A stretch of 19,884 nt of DNA from Spirogloea muscicola. Taxonomy: Eukaryota > Streptophyta > Zygnematophyceae > Spirogloeales > Spirogloeaceae. The notes beneath the pieces were generated by a model. The model was not told the origin of the DNA and ran no database searches. It saw only the letters and a list, made by a program, of their open reading frames with translations. This document shows, in pieces, positions 1-9,527 of the stretch. The first letter of the stretch is position 1, and each line of letters starts with the position of its first letter. Location of the stretch: contig WELB01000024.1 of assembly GCA_009602725.1 (NCBI GenBank), forward strand, positions 358,302-378,185. Reading direction: 5' to 3'. The position numbers and the translations under genes were made by a program.

Positions 1-124
1 ACTCTCCACATCTGAGGCCACGCGGTGCGCCCGTGCGCCCTAGCCAGGCTGCCACCCACCTTGGGTGAGGGCGGAGCCTGTGCTGTCTGACTGTCTGTCT
101 GAGATCCAAGTCTGTCTACCACCA

Positions 125-289
125 TGAGTACATCTGCGTCTGAGTCACTGCGACGAGGTCGCTCTGCTGGGCCGCCGTCTCAACGAGGGCCACCGCCTCA
201 ACGAGGCCGATCTGCTGGACCTGGAGGACGCTCAGTGGAGGAGCAAGACTGGAGAGACACAGATGCTGAGCGAGCCGTGTACAACACAG
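125..289 (+). other. Possible open exon in unassigned left edge (weak)
   Basis: An open plus-strand stretch follows a TGA at about 122-124 and could end at a CAG|GTCAGG donor-like site at 289. It has no start codon. It would encode a leucine-rich helical segment with a short internal repeat (RRLNEG, then HRLNEADLLDLED). An overlapping frame beginning ATG at 124 in good context gives an arginine/glycine/serine-rich peptide of 83 residues that looks like low-complexity read-through. I recognise neither product. The stretch abuts LINE-derived DNA starting near 310, so it may be host sequence, an unknown part of the element, or chance. The remainder of 1-310 shows no other feature. Confidence 0.2.
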
Positions 290-309
290 GTCAGGTGCAA
301 GAGCGCGCA

Positions 310-982
310 GCACAGGACGGTTTTCACAACGAAGGCCTGTGGTCCTCCACCAGGTTGCACGCCCACACTGTCTAAGTGTGCGGCGATGATGACGTCCCTG
401 GGCATCGGTAGTAATAGGCATGATACTGTTCACTTCCACGACCGCACAGTAACCGGCGTCGCGCATCAAGCCCGCCAAGGGCATTGCGGAGGAGGTTGTG
501 GATGCCCACAATTTCCGGTTCAGTGGCATCGCAGCATGTGAGTGGCAAGCTCAACACCCTTTGCACGGAAGCCACTCACACTGGCGCACTCCAATCAGAC
601 ATTAAGTTGAAGGCCGAGGAAAAGTTGGAGCAGCATACGAAAGGCGTCGGAGCTGATGTTGAAGGCATTGGCAACGGCGTGTGAAGTGATCCAGTCGGTG
701 GCACCAGGTGTGGCTCGAGAAGTAAGTCTTGCCAGGCTCCTTGGATTGTTCTGAATCTCTGCAGCCTCCTCAACCTTCTGCGGCGCTCATCTTCCACTGC
801 CGTGACCAGTCTGGATTGTGCCCATCTATCAGAAGCTTGGGCGAGGGCGGAGAATGGCGTGAGTAGGGGTTGTTTAGAGGAAGAGAGCCGATTGCCAAAT
901 CACGGATGCTCCTCAGATCCGCTTGGAAGGGGAAGGAGCCTTCCTCCACATTGTGTACAGGGTCGTGGAGGCAAGGAAGCGC
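310..982 (-). mobile_element. LINE fragment, post-RT region, decayed
   Basis: This segment matches the minus-strand LINE piece at about 18660-19345 along its whole length. Shared peptides on the minus strand include a DERRRRLRxxQRFRTIQGAWQ-type block (near 700-797), GIHNLLR(D/N)AL (near 490-515) and TTDAQGRHHRRTL (near 380-420). These fit the region after the reverse transcriptase domain in LINE open reading frames. The frame is broken at least three times, so no protein is made. Homology to the right-hand copy stops sharply at about 982, where a LINE piece in the opposite orientation begins. Confidence 0.75.
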
Positions 983-984
983 GA

Positions 985-1187
985 AGGACTGGTCTTTCAC
1001 ACCTTCACACATCTCAACGCTGCAGGCTCTCTCGCCCAGGTATATCGTATGCGCCTGTCAGTATCCCTGCAGCGCAATCGGCACACGCGTTGCATCTGCG
1101 TGTTGGTCGCGCTTTGGCTGCACCCTCTGGCTGTAGCATCCTTCTCTCTCTGGCTACAGCAAGGGGACCCGCTACCCGGAGACTAGT
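985..1187 (+). mobile_element. LINE C-terminal fragment in plus orientation
   Basis: On the plus strand this reads LNAAGSLAQVYRMRLSVSLQ followed by a degraded arginine/alanine-rich end. It aligns with FNAAGSLSQVFRMRLAVSLQ of the LINE piece at 3430-3650 (minus), just upstream of that element's stop codon. It is therefore the ORF C-terminus of the same LINE family, decayed and in opposite orientation to the fragment on its left. No 3' UTR stem-loop follows, so the 3' end is missing or eroded. 1188-1234 shows nothing further. Confidence 0.65.
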
Positions 1188-1570
1188 TTGTTTGACCTAC
1201 GGCTAAACAATAGAGAATACTGAGCACCCAGTGGCCACTTGAGTCGCTGTGCTTAAGCGCTTTTCTGGCCGAGCTATGCCCTGTGCGTCAGATTGCCCGT
1301 GTTTAAGCCAGTAGTAAGTCATGGGTAACTGGTGACCGCGTGCATCCTCTGAAGACCAGCTTTGGGCAACTGACTGTTGCCACTTGTCTTGCTTACGGTG
1401 GCAAGACTGCCTTTCTTGCAATAAGATACGAGAACAACTTCTCATGAGTACAATGTCAAAATGAGCGCAATCCATGAGCACCTTGTCTAAACAATACTTC
1501 TCTGCTGGTAGGTGCCCACGATTAATCCATATAATCAATCTTAATCTGTTGTCATGCCACACCTTGTTAT

Positions 1571-4039
1571 TCAAGAACCCTTCACCTGTATCGTGAGAAT
1601 TTCTAGTTCCTGTTGTGGTGGTTCCCCAAGCGGGCAACTGAAGTATTGCCAGCTAAGATGCCCCACGGCCAGAGCGCTCAGACCAATCGCATTAGACCGA
1701 ATAACGTCTTGGACGTCAGGAGCATGCCTGAGCCTCTCCAAGTACAAGCGGAGGGCTCCTCCAGGGCCTGCCACAAACATCTTTCCATTCTTAGTTAGGA
1801 GCATGACACAAATATGCATTCTTCTTGGAGTCAATCACAAGAACAAGCAGAAGTCTGGACTAGATTCTCAGAATATGTAAATGCAGGCATCATACGCGTC
1901 ACGAACCTAGCACTTCGTCATCCACCATTGTCGCATCATACGGATTTGTGTATATATTCGTATGAGGCTGCAAAGTAGGATAGAAAAGCATCTGTATGAA
2001 GCAACAACCAGTACCCAAAGACAAATTTGCCTGACATAGGAGGTGTGCTAGATAACTGCCGTGGCACAGCATCAATCCAGTAGCGTTGCAATATGGACAA
2101 GATGGACAGCAAGTATGGCAAGGATTGGAGAAATACAGGGTTCCGATTTGCTCTGTAGGGCTCGGTCTCAAGTAGGAATGTATCCGCTGGTCCATGGTCA
2201 CCATCTTGCCATGGCAGGTCGGGACCTTGACAGGTCCAGATATGGGAGAGCTCCTTAAGTGGACGGGCCACTTATGGGTGCATCAAACTTGTCTATGTGC
2301 AGTGCTCCTGGTCCTGTTACATCGCATCTCCAGCAGACGTCAAGCTGAAAGGCTCGTGTTAGACTAAATTGAAGGAGGCCTTCGGGGCCAAGGCTTGCAG
2401 TCGTCTTTGGAGACATTGTGATTAGGTGGACATTTTCGAGAAGCCCAGGCACGATTCTTAACAAGCGCAAGCCACAACGACAGGCAGACAGCCCTTGCGG
2501 TTCCTGTCTGTGCCACATACTTGCAGCAGGATCTTGGGGCACCCATGGGTTACCTAACCTGAGCTAGCTTAGTTGAAACACAAGAAGCAGAACATTTCAG
2601 TAGCACGAGCTTGTTATAAGAATCAGCTTCAACGTTTTCTAATATCAGATGCCTGCAACTTAGGACCAAGCTACAATGCCACTCCTCACAAGAAATCGAT
2701 CCGAAGTTGCACAGTGCTCCCTTAAGTTGTACAAGCTGCAAAGGCTATACGAGGTTCACCCTAATTAACGCTGACTGATCCTGAACATCTCCGAAGACAT
2801 GATTGACCAGGCGTAAAGTGTTAGCCCTGCAGCAATGTCATTTCTCGCGCAAAGTAGGTGACGACGGTTGAATGTTTCTAAGGCTCAGTGCAACAGAGCG
2901 AACTGCAACAGCTTTTGCTAGTGATAGCACGTGCGGCTAAGGACCAAGCCTTTCTGATGTATCCTAGATAGAGTTGGCTATTTTGTTACTGCTTGTTCTA
3001 TACCACAAGGCAATGTTGCTATTATATGTGCTTGCTCAGGTCTATAGATGATGTTATTGTGAAGCAATGGAGTGCATGACTTCTTGTGCCGGACCAAATG
3101 CCCACAACAACGTGGTCAAGACAGAACTTCAGAAACTCATGGTAGTATGGTCTCTCGTACACTGCAGCCTGCAACAACTGATTGGTGTCAGGACTTGCTG
3201 TTGCAACCGTCGCTGGCTAGCTCCGCGCCTGGTTCTCAAGCATAGCACGAGCCCAGTGACATTCAGCCCGAGTGCTGTGGCATGCGCCACAGGGAGGGAA
3301 GAGTTCGCCCATAGAGAAGAGGGGCTGGCAAAGCCAACCCATAAGAATGGACAAATCAAAGAAAAAAGTGCCGGAAAAGGACTACACTACAAAGCACGAG
3401 ACGGTGCGGAGGGAGATGCAGATGGATGCTCAGCATCCACGTGTGAGCAACAGCAGATCAGAGTAAGTCGAAGCAGGAACAGCGACAATCTGGCGAGACC
3501 CGGAAGCAGCAGCCATAGCACGGCCAGCGCGCGCGTGGACCGCATGATCCAAAGAGCGCTGCAGCGAGACCGCCAGCCTCATCCGAAAGACCTGCGAGAG
3601 GGAGCCGGCAGCATTGAAACCTGGCGAGCCCTGCCGCCGCTCGATGGCCTCCCGGGCAAGCCGTTGGAGGAGATACAACCAGCCAGCGCCGAAGGCCCCG
3701 TGTACGTCAATGGCTAGTGCCGCGAAGGCATCGCCTGGAGGGTGGTCAGAGTACTTGCGCTCCTTACTCCGAGCCACAAGCAGATTGAGCACAGCATAGA
3801 GACATGCCGAAGAAGTTCCCAACCACCGCGTCCGGCTTCCGGGGGGGCTTTTGGCGCTCCGTCTTGTAGACCGCTTTGATGAGCAGGCCTTTTGCAGGCA
3901 ACTCGAGCAGCTTCTTCTGAGTCGGCCCATCCTTGACAGCACCTGGAGACTCAGCCTCAGCTCTAGTATCGGCTTCGCTCGGGCTCGGCGACAGGGACGA
4001 CAACCGAGGCGTCTCCTCGTCGTCTCCTCGCTCCGCCAT
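1571..4039 (-). pseudogene. NIF/FCP1-like (HAD family) phosphatase gene, copy A, decayed
   Basis: Recognisable exons in minus-strand order are as follows. Exon 1 (4039-3808) starts ATG with MAERGDDEETP and runs through QKKLLELPAKGLL to VVGNFF. Exon 2 (3161 to about 3085) has VYERPYYHEFLKFCLD then VGIWSG. A later exon (2313-2137) has DQEHCT, then LKELSHIW, LPWQDGDHGPADTFLLETEP and YRANRNP. The C-terminal exon (from about 1767) has GGALRLYLERLRHAPDVQD. In known plant/algal NIF proteins these match KKLLVLDLNGLL, YKRPF-FLRFCF-VGIWSS, DQ-CT-KELKKLW-LPW, LLIDDSPYKA-NP and GGDLRVYLEGL. The nucleophile-bearing DLNG is PAKG here, and the acidic DD before SPYKA is ET. In-frame stops lie at 2293-2295 (TAG) and 2272-2274 (TAA), and the exon 2 donor GT seen in copy B is lost. 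A LINE sits in intron 1. Family identification is strong; inactivity is strongly inferred. Confidence 0.78.
3293..3772 (-). mobile_element. 5'-truncated LINE insertion with target-site duplication
   Basis: This 480-bp block is absent from the matching place in copy B (empty site GCCACAAG at 7623-7630). It is flanked by GCCACAG (3286-3292) and GCCACAAG (3773-3780), a probable 7-8 bp target-site duplication. On the minus strand it begins in the LINE ORF at KYSDHPPGDAF, continues through LAIDVHGAFG, then NAAGSLSQVFRMRLAVSLQ, and ends TYSDLLLLTRGC-stop near 3430. The 3' UTR follows and contains the stem-loop GGGTTGGCTTTGCCAGCCC (plus-strand 3322-3340), and the element ends about 30 nt later. The insertion lies in intron 1 of the phosphatase pseudogene, in the same orientation. 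Confidence 0.85.
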
Positions 4040-4915
4040 CGAGGCAGCGGTCTGCGGCAGCAGGCAGCAGGATGGCTGCGCTGCTTCTGAGCTTCACTGT
4101 ATACTGACTCCGGGTCACGTATCGGCCCAACACCTGTTTCCAGTGCATCTGCGTCCATTTCCCCACATGTAGTGGTTGCAGCGTAGTCCTTTTTAACTGC
4201 CATTCACAGCCCCCGCCCGATTCTGAAAGAGCTCACTTCTTTTCTGGTTGCCACCGTCTCCTCGACATAACCTCAACAAGCATAGTCGTTGGATCTAAAG
4301 TATCACCGTCCTCGGAACAATTCATGCCACGCATCAGATTTGCCAAACATATTCCCGTCCTTATCCGAAACAAAACCCGTCCTGATCCAGATCCTAGTCC
4401 TATGGTCCCACCACCCCTCCCTGTGTGGGGCCTCCCGAAGGCGGCTCGGAAGCGGTGACGGGGCCCAATTGCCCAAAGTTTCCACCAGGCAGAGGGGCGT
4501 GCATGATGAGGATTTCGACAGGCCGTCTCGACTAGGCCCCACACTGTCCGAGCGGCAATGGGGGAAGCTGTTACCCAACGGGCAACGGCTGGCCAGCTTG
4601 AGATCAGTGCATGCCAGCTCCGGCCTGTTGCCGGACAGGTGCACGCCCGGAGAGTCCGAGGCCGGCTATTCTGCTGGACATGCACGACGATGCTGCACAA
4701 CGGCTTCGCGGCATGGGCACGCCTTCAATATAATCGGCGGCACATGCGCCACACTGTGCGCAGCAGGTGCAAGATACCCAGGCCCCACCCCCGTACGCAG
4801 GACGTTGCTGTGCCGCCTGCTGCAGGCAAGTGGGGGCACCTTGCAACCGCTGCTAGCCAGCCAGGGGCCACTTCATCGGAGGTGGCAACGCCCCCATATT
4901 TTAGACTTTATGATC

Positions 4916-5569
4916 TCTGTGGTCCCATGCCGGAGCTTCTTGCCACCCTCATGGGCTGCTTGTCAGCAGAATCTAGCCCACTCTGCTACTACAAAGTCAA
5001 TCCTGCTGGTTGCGTCGCCGCCGCTGTTGACGACGTTGGAGGGTCCTCGACATCCAGGCAGCGGCAGTTGCTGCCTGGCTTGGGGAGTAGAATAGATCCT
5101 TGATCGACTGATTCATACATTATCAGAATCAAAGGCACCAGCACACGGTGGTTTGACGGATAGGTAACATATATAAGCGAAGAACAAGTCCGTGATATTC
5201 GACGCTCTCACCTGTCTGGGATACTGTGCTCCTGACTTGCCATAGTTAATTGATTTGTCTGTGGGCCAGCAAACTCTATATTGCCTAGGGGTATTGTCTC
5301 CAGCAAGTAATGAGCCGGGGGTTATACACAAGATACGAGATACAAGATACACCCAAAAGCATGTCCTCCATGATGATTGTGCTCTGACAGACATATGGAG
5401 AAGCCCTGAAGTCACCAGAACAGATTAACAACAGCGCCTGGTAAAGAACCAGGCTCAGGCTCCCATATGAAAAAGCTCTGTCCAGAAGCAGCCCTCTGGC
5501 ATCTGGCATCATGAGTGAGCAGCTTCATCGTCATGCCGGCTCCGGTGGCAGGCAAGCACCTTCTGCCAT
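4916..5569. other. Spacer between duplicated copies
   Basis: I see no convincing gene in this 650-bp spacer. The longest minus-strand open stretches (5113-5415, 5285-5512) overlap in different frames and show no motif or protein-like composition. A short imperfect repeat of AGATAC/CAAGATAC units occurs near 5331-5350. The sequence has no counterpart after copy B in this window. Confidence 0.5.
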
Positions 5570-5977
5570 TCACTCCTTAGTGGCAGTGGCTCTGCCTTGC
5601 GGCCGAGCTATGCCCTGTGCGTCAGATCGCCCGTGTGTAAGTGAGTGGTGAGTGATGGCAATTGATGACCGAGTTCTTTCTCTTGAGACCACCTTTTGGC
5701 AGTTGACAGTTGCCACCTGTCTTGCTCACAATGGCAGTATTGCAAATTTCACAATAAGAATTTGAAACCAATTTCTCAAAATTTAGGTCAATTTGAGCGC
5801 AAGACATGAGCACCTTGTCTAAGTACTTACTTTTCTGCTGGTAGGTGCCCAGGAATTATACAGGTCATCAGTTTATGGTTGTTGTCGTGCCACACCATGA
5901 GGTTATCCAAGACCCCTTACCTATGTCTTGAGATTTTCTAAGTGCTGTTGTAGTGGTTCCTCAAGCAGGCAACTGAA

Positions 5978-7918
5978 TTACTGCAAGTTAGGATGCCCCA
6001 CGGCCAGAGCACTTAGACCAAACGGATGACTTCGAACGTAGTCTTGGACATTAGGAGCATGCGAGAGCCTCTCCAAGTACAGGCGGAGGGCTCCACCTGG
6101 GCCTGCCACAAACATCCTCTCATCTTAGCTAGGAAGCATGACACACATGTGCTATCTTCTTGCAGTCATTCACAAGCATAAGCTGAAGTCTGGCTCTTAT
6201 TCTCAGATTACTGTAATTGCAGGCATCATAAAGAAGCATCACAAAATTAGCACTTTGTCATTCACCATCTTCGCACTGTACGTATCCAAGAATATACCCG
6301 TGTTAGGCTGCAAAGTAGGATAGAAGGGACTCTGTATCAAGTAACAACAAGTAGCCATAGACAGATAGCAGGTGTGATGGATATCTGCTGTGGCACAGCA
6401 TCAATTCAGTAGCGTTGCATTATGGACAAGATAGACAGCAAGTATAACGAGGATTGATGGAATACAGGGTTCCGTATTGCTATGTAGGGCTCGGTATCAA
6501 TTAAGATCGTATTTGCTGCTCCATGGTCACCATCTTGCCACGGTAGGTTGGGACTTTGGCAGGTCCAGAGTCGAGAAAGTTCCTTAACGGTGTGGCCTGA
6601 ATTCCTTCTCTGAGTGCATCATATCTGTCTTTGTGCACTGCTCCTGGTCCTGTTAATTACATCTCCAGCAAACATTAAACTGAAGAAATCGTCTAAGACT
6701 AACTTGAAGGAGACCTTAAGGGGCAGCTTAAATTATGTTTTTGGAAGACGGTGTACTCAGATGGACCTCTTTGAGAAGCCCAGGCACGCTGCGAAATAAG
6801 CGCCTGCCACAGCAACAGGCAGACACTCCTTGCGGTTCCTCTCTGTGCCATAACTTTGCTTCAGGGTCTCGGGACACCCACGGATCACCTAGACTGAGCC
6901 AGCTTACTTGAAACAGAAGAAGCAAAACATTGCAGTAGCACGAGCTCCCTTTTCAAACATCAGCTTCTATGGTTTCTAAGATCAGATGCCTGCAATTCGG
7001 ACTGAGCTACAATGCCACTCCTAATAATTATTCAATCCAAAGTTGCACAGTGCTCCCTTCAAATGTTCAAGCTGCGAAGTCTCTACGAGGTTTACCCTGC
7101 TAGCTGATCTTGAAGATCTCCAAAGACGTAATTGACCAGGCGTAGAGTGTCATCCATGCCTTTGCGCCAAGTAGATTTTGACAATCTAATGTTCCCAAGC
7201 TTGGCCAAGGGCATCAGAACGTGCTGCACCAGCTCTTGCTAGTGATAGCAAGTGCGGTCAAGGGACCAAGCCTTTATGAGATATTTTAGAAAGCTGGGAT
7301 TTCAGTGCTTGCTATGTACCTCAGTGCTTGCTATGTACCACAAAGCAATATTGCTTTCAGATGTGCGTGCTCAGGTATGTTGATGTTTTGTTGTGAAGGG
7401 ATGAAGTGTATACCTTGTTGTGCCGGACCAAACGCCTACAACAAAGTTGTCAAGGCAGTACTCCAGAAACTCTTGACAGTACGGCCTCTTATACACTGCA
7501 GCATGCAATAATGTACTGGTGTCAGCACCTGATGTTGCAACCTTCGCTGGCCAGCTCCGCGCGTGTTTCTTAAGCATAGCAACCTGTCCAAGCTATTACC
7601 TATCTTGAATGCTGAAGCATTCGCCACAAGCTTAATCAGCACAGCAAAGGGACACAGCAAAGAGACATGCCCAAAAAATTTCCGACCACCGAAGTCCGGC
7701 TTCCGCGGGCGCTTGCGGCGCTCCACCTTATGGATTGCCTCGATGAGCAGGTCTTTGGCAGGAATCACGAGCAGCTTCTTCTGAGGCGGGCCATCCTTGG
7801 TGGCAGCCGGAGACCCAGACTTAGCTCTTGTATCGGCCTTGCTCGGGCTCGGCGACTGGGACGACAAGCGAGGCGGAGGCGGAGGCGCCTCCGCCTCGTC
7901 GTCTCAATGCTCCCCCAT
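5978..7918 (-). pseudogene. NIF/FCP1-like (HAD family) phosphatase gene, copy B, decayed
   Basis: The paralogue of the copy A remnant. Exon 1 begins at the equivalent ATG (7918), but the fifth codon is TGA (7906-7904). Beyond it the frame is open through SPSPSKADTRAKSGSP, QKKLLVIPAKDLL and RKPDFGGRKFF to about 7672. Exon 2 (7495-7414) reads YKRPYCQEFLEYCLD, VGVWSG and has a normal AG|GTATAC donor. The DQ exon (6649-6466) reads DQEQCTKT, then after a small frame shift VKELSRLW, LPWQDGDHGAANTILIDTEP and YIAIRNP. The C-terminal exon (6102-5978) reads GGALRLYLERLSHAPNVQDY then RSHPFGL and stops at TAA 5980-5978. The nucleophile motif is PAKD instead of DLNG; one acidic residue of the later DD pair survives (IDTEP). 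Early stop plus frame shift argue for a pseudogene, although a later start codon cannot be excluded. Confidence 0.75.
7310..7335. repeat. Short tandem duplication in copy B
   Basis: The 19-nt unit TCAGTGCTTGCTATGTACC occurs twice in direct succession around 7301-7338. Copy A has a single related unit near 2990-3004 (TACTGCTTGTTCTATACC). It lies in an intron of the pseudogene and has no evident function. It is a copy-specific slippage event after the segmental duplication. Confidence 0.6.
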
Positions 7919-8304
7919 CGAGGCAGCGGTCTTTGGCAGCAGGCAGCAGAATGGCATCCCTGCTTCTGGGCTTCAGTGTACACCGACTCCCGGTCAGGTC
8001 TCGGCCCAACAGCTGTTCAAGTGCTTCTACGTGCCTTCTAGAACAAGTAGCAGGCACAGCGCAGCTGGAGGCCTTATTTTGGCGTGCCACAGCCTTCAGG
8101 AGATACACCTCCACAAACATAGTTGTTGGAAGTGATGTACATACAGCCCTACCGGATGAACCTACGGATGCCAAGCATCACCGTGCAATCCAAGTCCTTG
8201 CCCGATAACTAGTCCCGTCCTTAATCAATAATGGTCATGTAATCCCGTCACCCCTCCCTCGGGGGTGGGGGGCCCGCCCCAAGGTCCCCACCACGCGGAG
8301 GGGG

Positions 8305-8434
8305 CCAGGGGAAGCGCTAAAAAAAACAAGCACACAAAGAAACGAAGCGGCTACGGATCACTTAGTAACCCCTGCTAAGCAGCCTCAGGTCAGTGACGCT
8401 AGGCTCCTGGAAGTGGGTCCCCTGGCCAGAGCCA
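8305..8434 (-). mobile_element. Short LINE 3' tail inserted in copy B
   Basis: About 130 bp present in B and absent from A. In A the empty site reads GGCAGAGGGGCGTG near 4487-4500. In B it is split and partly repeated as GCGGAGGGGG on the left and CCAGAGGGGCG on the right, giving a short duplication around GAGGGG. On the minus strand the insert reads the LINE C-terminus TDLRLLSRGY-stop (about 8395-8363), then the UTR core with GTGTGCTTGTTTTTTTTAG, and stops after AGCGCTTCCCCTGGCC. Related copies lie at 17775-17860, 18010-18100 and 19745-19884. It lacks the stem-loop module, so it ended early or lost its end. Confidence 0.75.
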
Positions 8435-9156
8435 GAGGGGCGTGCATGACAAGACGGCCCGCCGACGGGGCTTCTTGTCAGGCCCCGCTCTGTCGAGCGA
8501 CATGAGGAGGAAGCTGTTGCCCGATGGGCGACGGCTGGCCAGCCTTGCTTAGTGCACGTTAGCTCCGGCGTATTGCCGGACATATCCGCGCCCGGAGCGC
8601 CCGTGGCTGGCCATTTCGCTTACATGCACGGCGTGCTGCAGAGTGACACGTCAAACGGCCACGGAATCTCCGCCAAACACGAGGCTGACGGGCCTCTTAG
8701 CTGGCGGCTTCTCGGCAGCAAACTCGTTGCCCGCAGCTACGTACGCAGTAGCCTTATCAGCACTACTAGTTTCCTTGGAAGTGCCGAACAATACAAAGAT
8801 TGTGAGCCTAGATGGCCGAGGACAAATGGTCAGGTGTATATGGAAGGAAAGCAGACGGCGAAAAATCAAGGTCGGCTGTAAAAGCAAGCTGAGTGCATGC
8901 AGTAAGGGGGCAAAGACGCGCCCAGAGTACAGAGATCAATTTTCTCATCTTAGCGGACTGCCTCTGGTCTACATCAAGATATTCAGTCCGCAGAATTAGG
9001 TAGAAGAAGGATGCGCCTTGTCCTGAGCCTGATGCAACTTGCGCGTCCTCGTTGTGCAGCTGCGGATGCACAATGATCCGCTTTTCACCCGAAGTTTGCG
9101 ATATACATGCAACACAGTCGAATAATTACACAGTCGAAGTACTGCAACTTGCATCC

Positions 9157-9198
9157 GGGAATTGGGGACTTGGGAATTGGGGAATTCGGTACTTGGGA
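9157..9198. repeat. Small degenerate minisatellite
   Basis: About 42 bp built from repeats of GGGAATTGGG and GGTACTTGGG/GGGACTTGGG units. The pattern comes from short, imperfect tandem units and is not coding in any convincing frame. Confidence 0.6.
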
Positions 9199-9527
9199 AA
9201 TGGTAGTAATGATTCCTTGCTCACCACACGCTTTATGCTTCCGAAGGTTGGCACGTTCAAACAGGAAAGTATGGAGTTCCTCGGCAGTCCTCGTGCAGAT
9301 TTACAGTGACCGGAGAGAATATGGCCTTCCGTGCTTGGCCGAGTGTGCCCGTCAATGAGAAATTCTCATGGGGCCTCACTCATTTTGCCAAGTGAGAGAC
9401 GCGCTATAATTGTGACCTGATTGCAAGAGTTTGCAAAAACCTGTGTTTACCAAGATTCTACCTCTACCTTGCTCCTAGGGCACTTGGCGTGGACCTTAGC
9501 CATATGATTCGTCCAGTTCTTTAAAGA

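Larger units (their letters stand above)
1235..4915. repeat. Segmental duplication, copy A
   Basis: About 3.7 kb that recurs in the same orientation at about 5570-8815. Clear landmarks are GGCCGAGCTATGCCCTGTGC at 1267 and 5601, the FCP1-like exons, the block containing CATCGAGGCAGCGGTCT near 4040 and 7920, and the GC-rich stretch containing GGCGTGCATGA near 4496 and 8440. Identity weakens but is still visible to about 4910. By eye, similarity is roughly 75-85 percent with many small indels. Copy A is longer mainly because of a 480-bp LINE insertion. The 3' flank of the phosphatase gene (1267-1570) and its 5' flank (4040-4915) are duplicated too, so this was a DNA-level duplication and not retroposition. 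Confidence 0.85.
5570..8815. repeat. Segmental duplication, copy B
   Basis: The second direct copy of the segment at 1235-4915. It carries the same gene remnant on the same strand and the same flanks. Relative to A it lacks the 480-bp LINE and instead has a 130-bp LINE tail at about 8305-8434. Divergence includes substitutions and small indels throughout, among them a duplicated stretch near 7310-7335 (TCAGTGCTTGCTATGTACC twice in tandem). The position directly beside A makes it an old tandem duplication separated by about 650 bp of unique spacer. Confidence 0.85.

Noticed and set aside
1203-1637. Minus-strand 144-codon frame beyond the NIF-like C-terminal exon
   Set aside because: Copy B keeps nucleotide similarity but not the frame except for a short LDKVLM-CA stretch. 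It is likely 3' UTR or flank.
2550-2741. Open frame of 63 codons in copy A between NIF-like exons
   Set aside because: The matching stretch of copy B has several stops and indels, and no family motif falls here, so it is better read as intron.
3430-4203. Single 257-codon minus-strand ORF taken as one protein
   Set aside because: It is a composite: its 5' part is an out-of-frame reading over exon 1 of the NIF-like gene and its 3' part is the LINE C-terminus. The junction lies at the insertion site near 3772.
4289-5103. Plus-strand frames of 268 and 181 codons in the 5' flank of copy A
   Set aside because: The frames overlap, are not maintained in copy B, and are rich in Arg/Ser/Pro as expected of non-coding GC-rich DNA.
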